From positions 182,501 to 213,615 of the forward strand of contig CAJNDS010000154.1 of the NCBI GenBank assembly GCA_905221605.1: a stretch of DNA of 31,115 nucleotides, written 5' to 3'. The DNA is from Symbiodinium natans (taxonomy: Eukaryota; Sar; Dinophyceae; Suessiales; Symbiodiniaceae). The notes beneath the pieces were generated by a model. It searched no databases and had not been told where the DNA came from. It saw nothing but the letters and a program-made list of their open reading frames with translations. The translations under genes were made by a program, and so were the position numbers. Below are positions 30,724 through 31,115 of this stretch, piece after piece; the stretch's first letter is position 1, and each line of letters begins with the position of its first letter.

Positions 30724-31115
30724 CTGAAAAATATTCCTGAATATGATCCTCTTAAACCCAATAAGGGAAAATATGAAATATCCCAAGGGCCTACCTAGAA
30801 TTGCGAATTGGCATCCAGGTTGCAGGGTTCAGTACGATTTCGCCGCGACGCATGTTCCGGGCTGATGTCCAGAAACAGAGGTGAGCACCTTCTACCCACA
30901 AAAGCCAAGCTCGCAGTCCCATACCACCCAGGAACACAGGAACGGTCGTACGGTATAAAACGTGATGCTCAAGGCAGAATATGGAGCTGCGGGCGGTAAA
31001 TATGGAGCGCGCGTGCACTCCTTTCCGGCATATTTACATGACAAAGTGATCCAGGACAGTCGATGAAACTCAAGAAGGTGGTTCATTCAAGCCAACCCTG
31101 CAGACTAGCCGACTA

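Overview
The window is nuclear DNA of a eukaryotic microbe, most likely a dinoflagellate or related alga. The evidence is interrupted (single-domain-per-exon) genes, plant/algal-type TTTAGGG telomere words, very high repeat content, and a CobW-family gene whose exons join in frame only if introns begin with GC instead of GT, a habit known from dinoflagellates. No bacterial operon, CRISPR array, rRNA or tRNA could be supported. The species cannot be named from sequence alone.

Left part (1-11.8 kb): sparse genes. On the + strand, 1556-2235 holds the 3' end of a gene resembling an IS1595/ISXO2 (Merlin-type) DDE transposase; its last intron is filled by G-tracts and contains three copies of its own 3' splice site. 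On the - strand, 2782-3897 holds at least six exon segments of a CobW/COG0523 metal-chaperone GTPase, with Walker A, CLCC metal motif and ETTGLAD intact. On the - strand, 4960-6441 is a 493-codon single-exon gene with a BART-like helical segment, a NYN (PIN-like) ribonuclease domain and a dsRBD-like tail; an internal start gives a myristoylation-type N-terminus. 6.5-7.9 kb has no recognised gene. 7.96-8.5 kb is a 25-26 bp minisatellite. 8.7-11.0 kb carries weaker exon candidates on the - strand, plus a TTTAGGG block at 9148 and CCCTAAA blocks at 11279 and 11831.

Right part (12-29.7 kb): almost purely repetitive, with no convincing gene. From left to right it contains modular GA/CT-rich repeats (12.3-17.2 kb), an 87-bp palindromic satellite, a 54-bp palindrome array, a TTATCATAATTATGATAA array, G-rich/CCAGCCCCT blocks, nested AAACGATTT inverted repeats and a 138-bp GATGATAAA-type repeat. 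This whole series is duplicated head to tail (15763-20974 and 20975-26303) with only five base substitutions noticed plus two repeat-number changes. It is followed by a 3.3-kb AT-rich satellite (26.3-29.7 kb) made of chained perfect hairpins and organised into alternating A/B units, i.e. a higher-order repeat of about 520-535 bp. Almost every repeat family here is built as word-spacer-reverse complement.

Right end (29.7-31.1 kb): unique sequence returns, with splice-bounded exon candidates on the - strand (30550-30723, 30322-30466) and a possible terminal segment. The genes do not form an obvious pathway; the notable content is the repeat architecture and the two unusual - strand genes.
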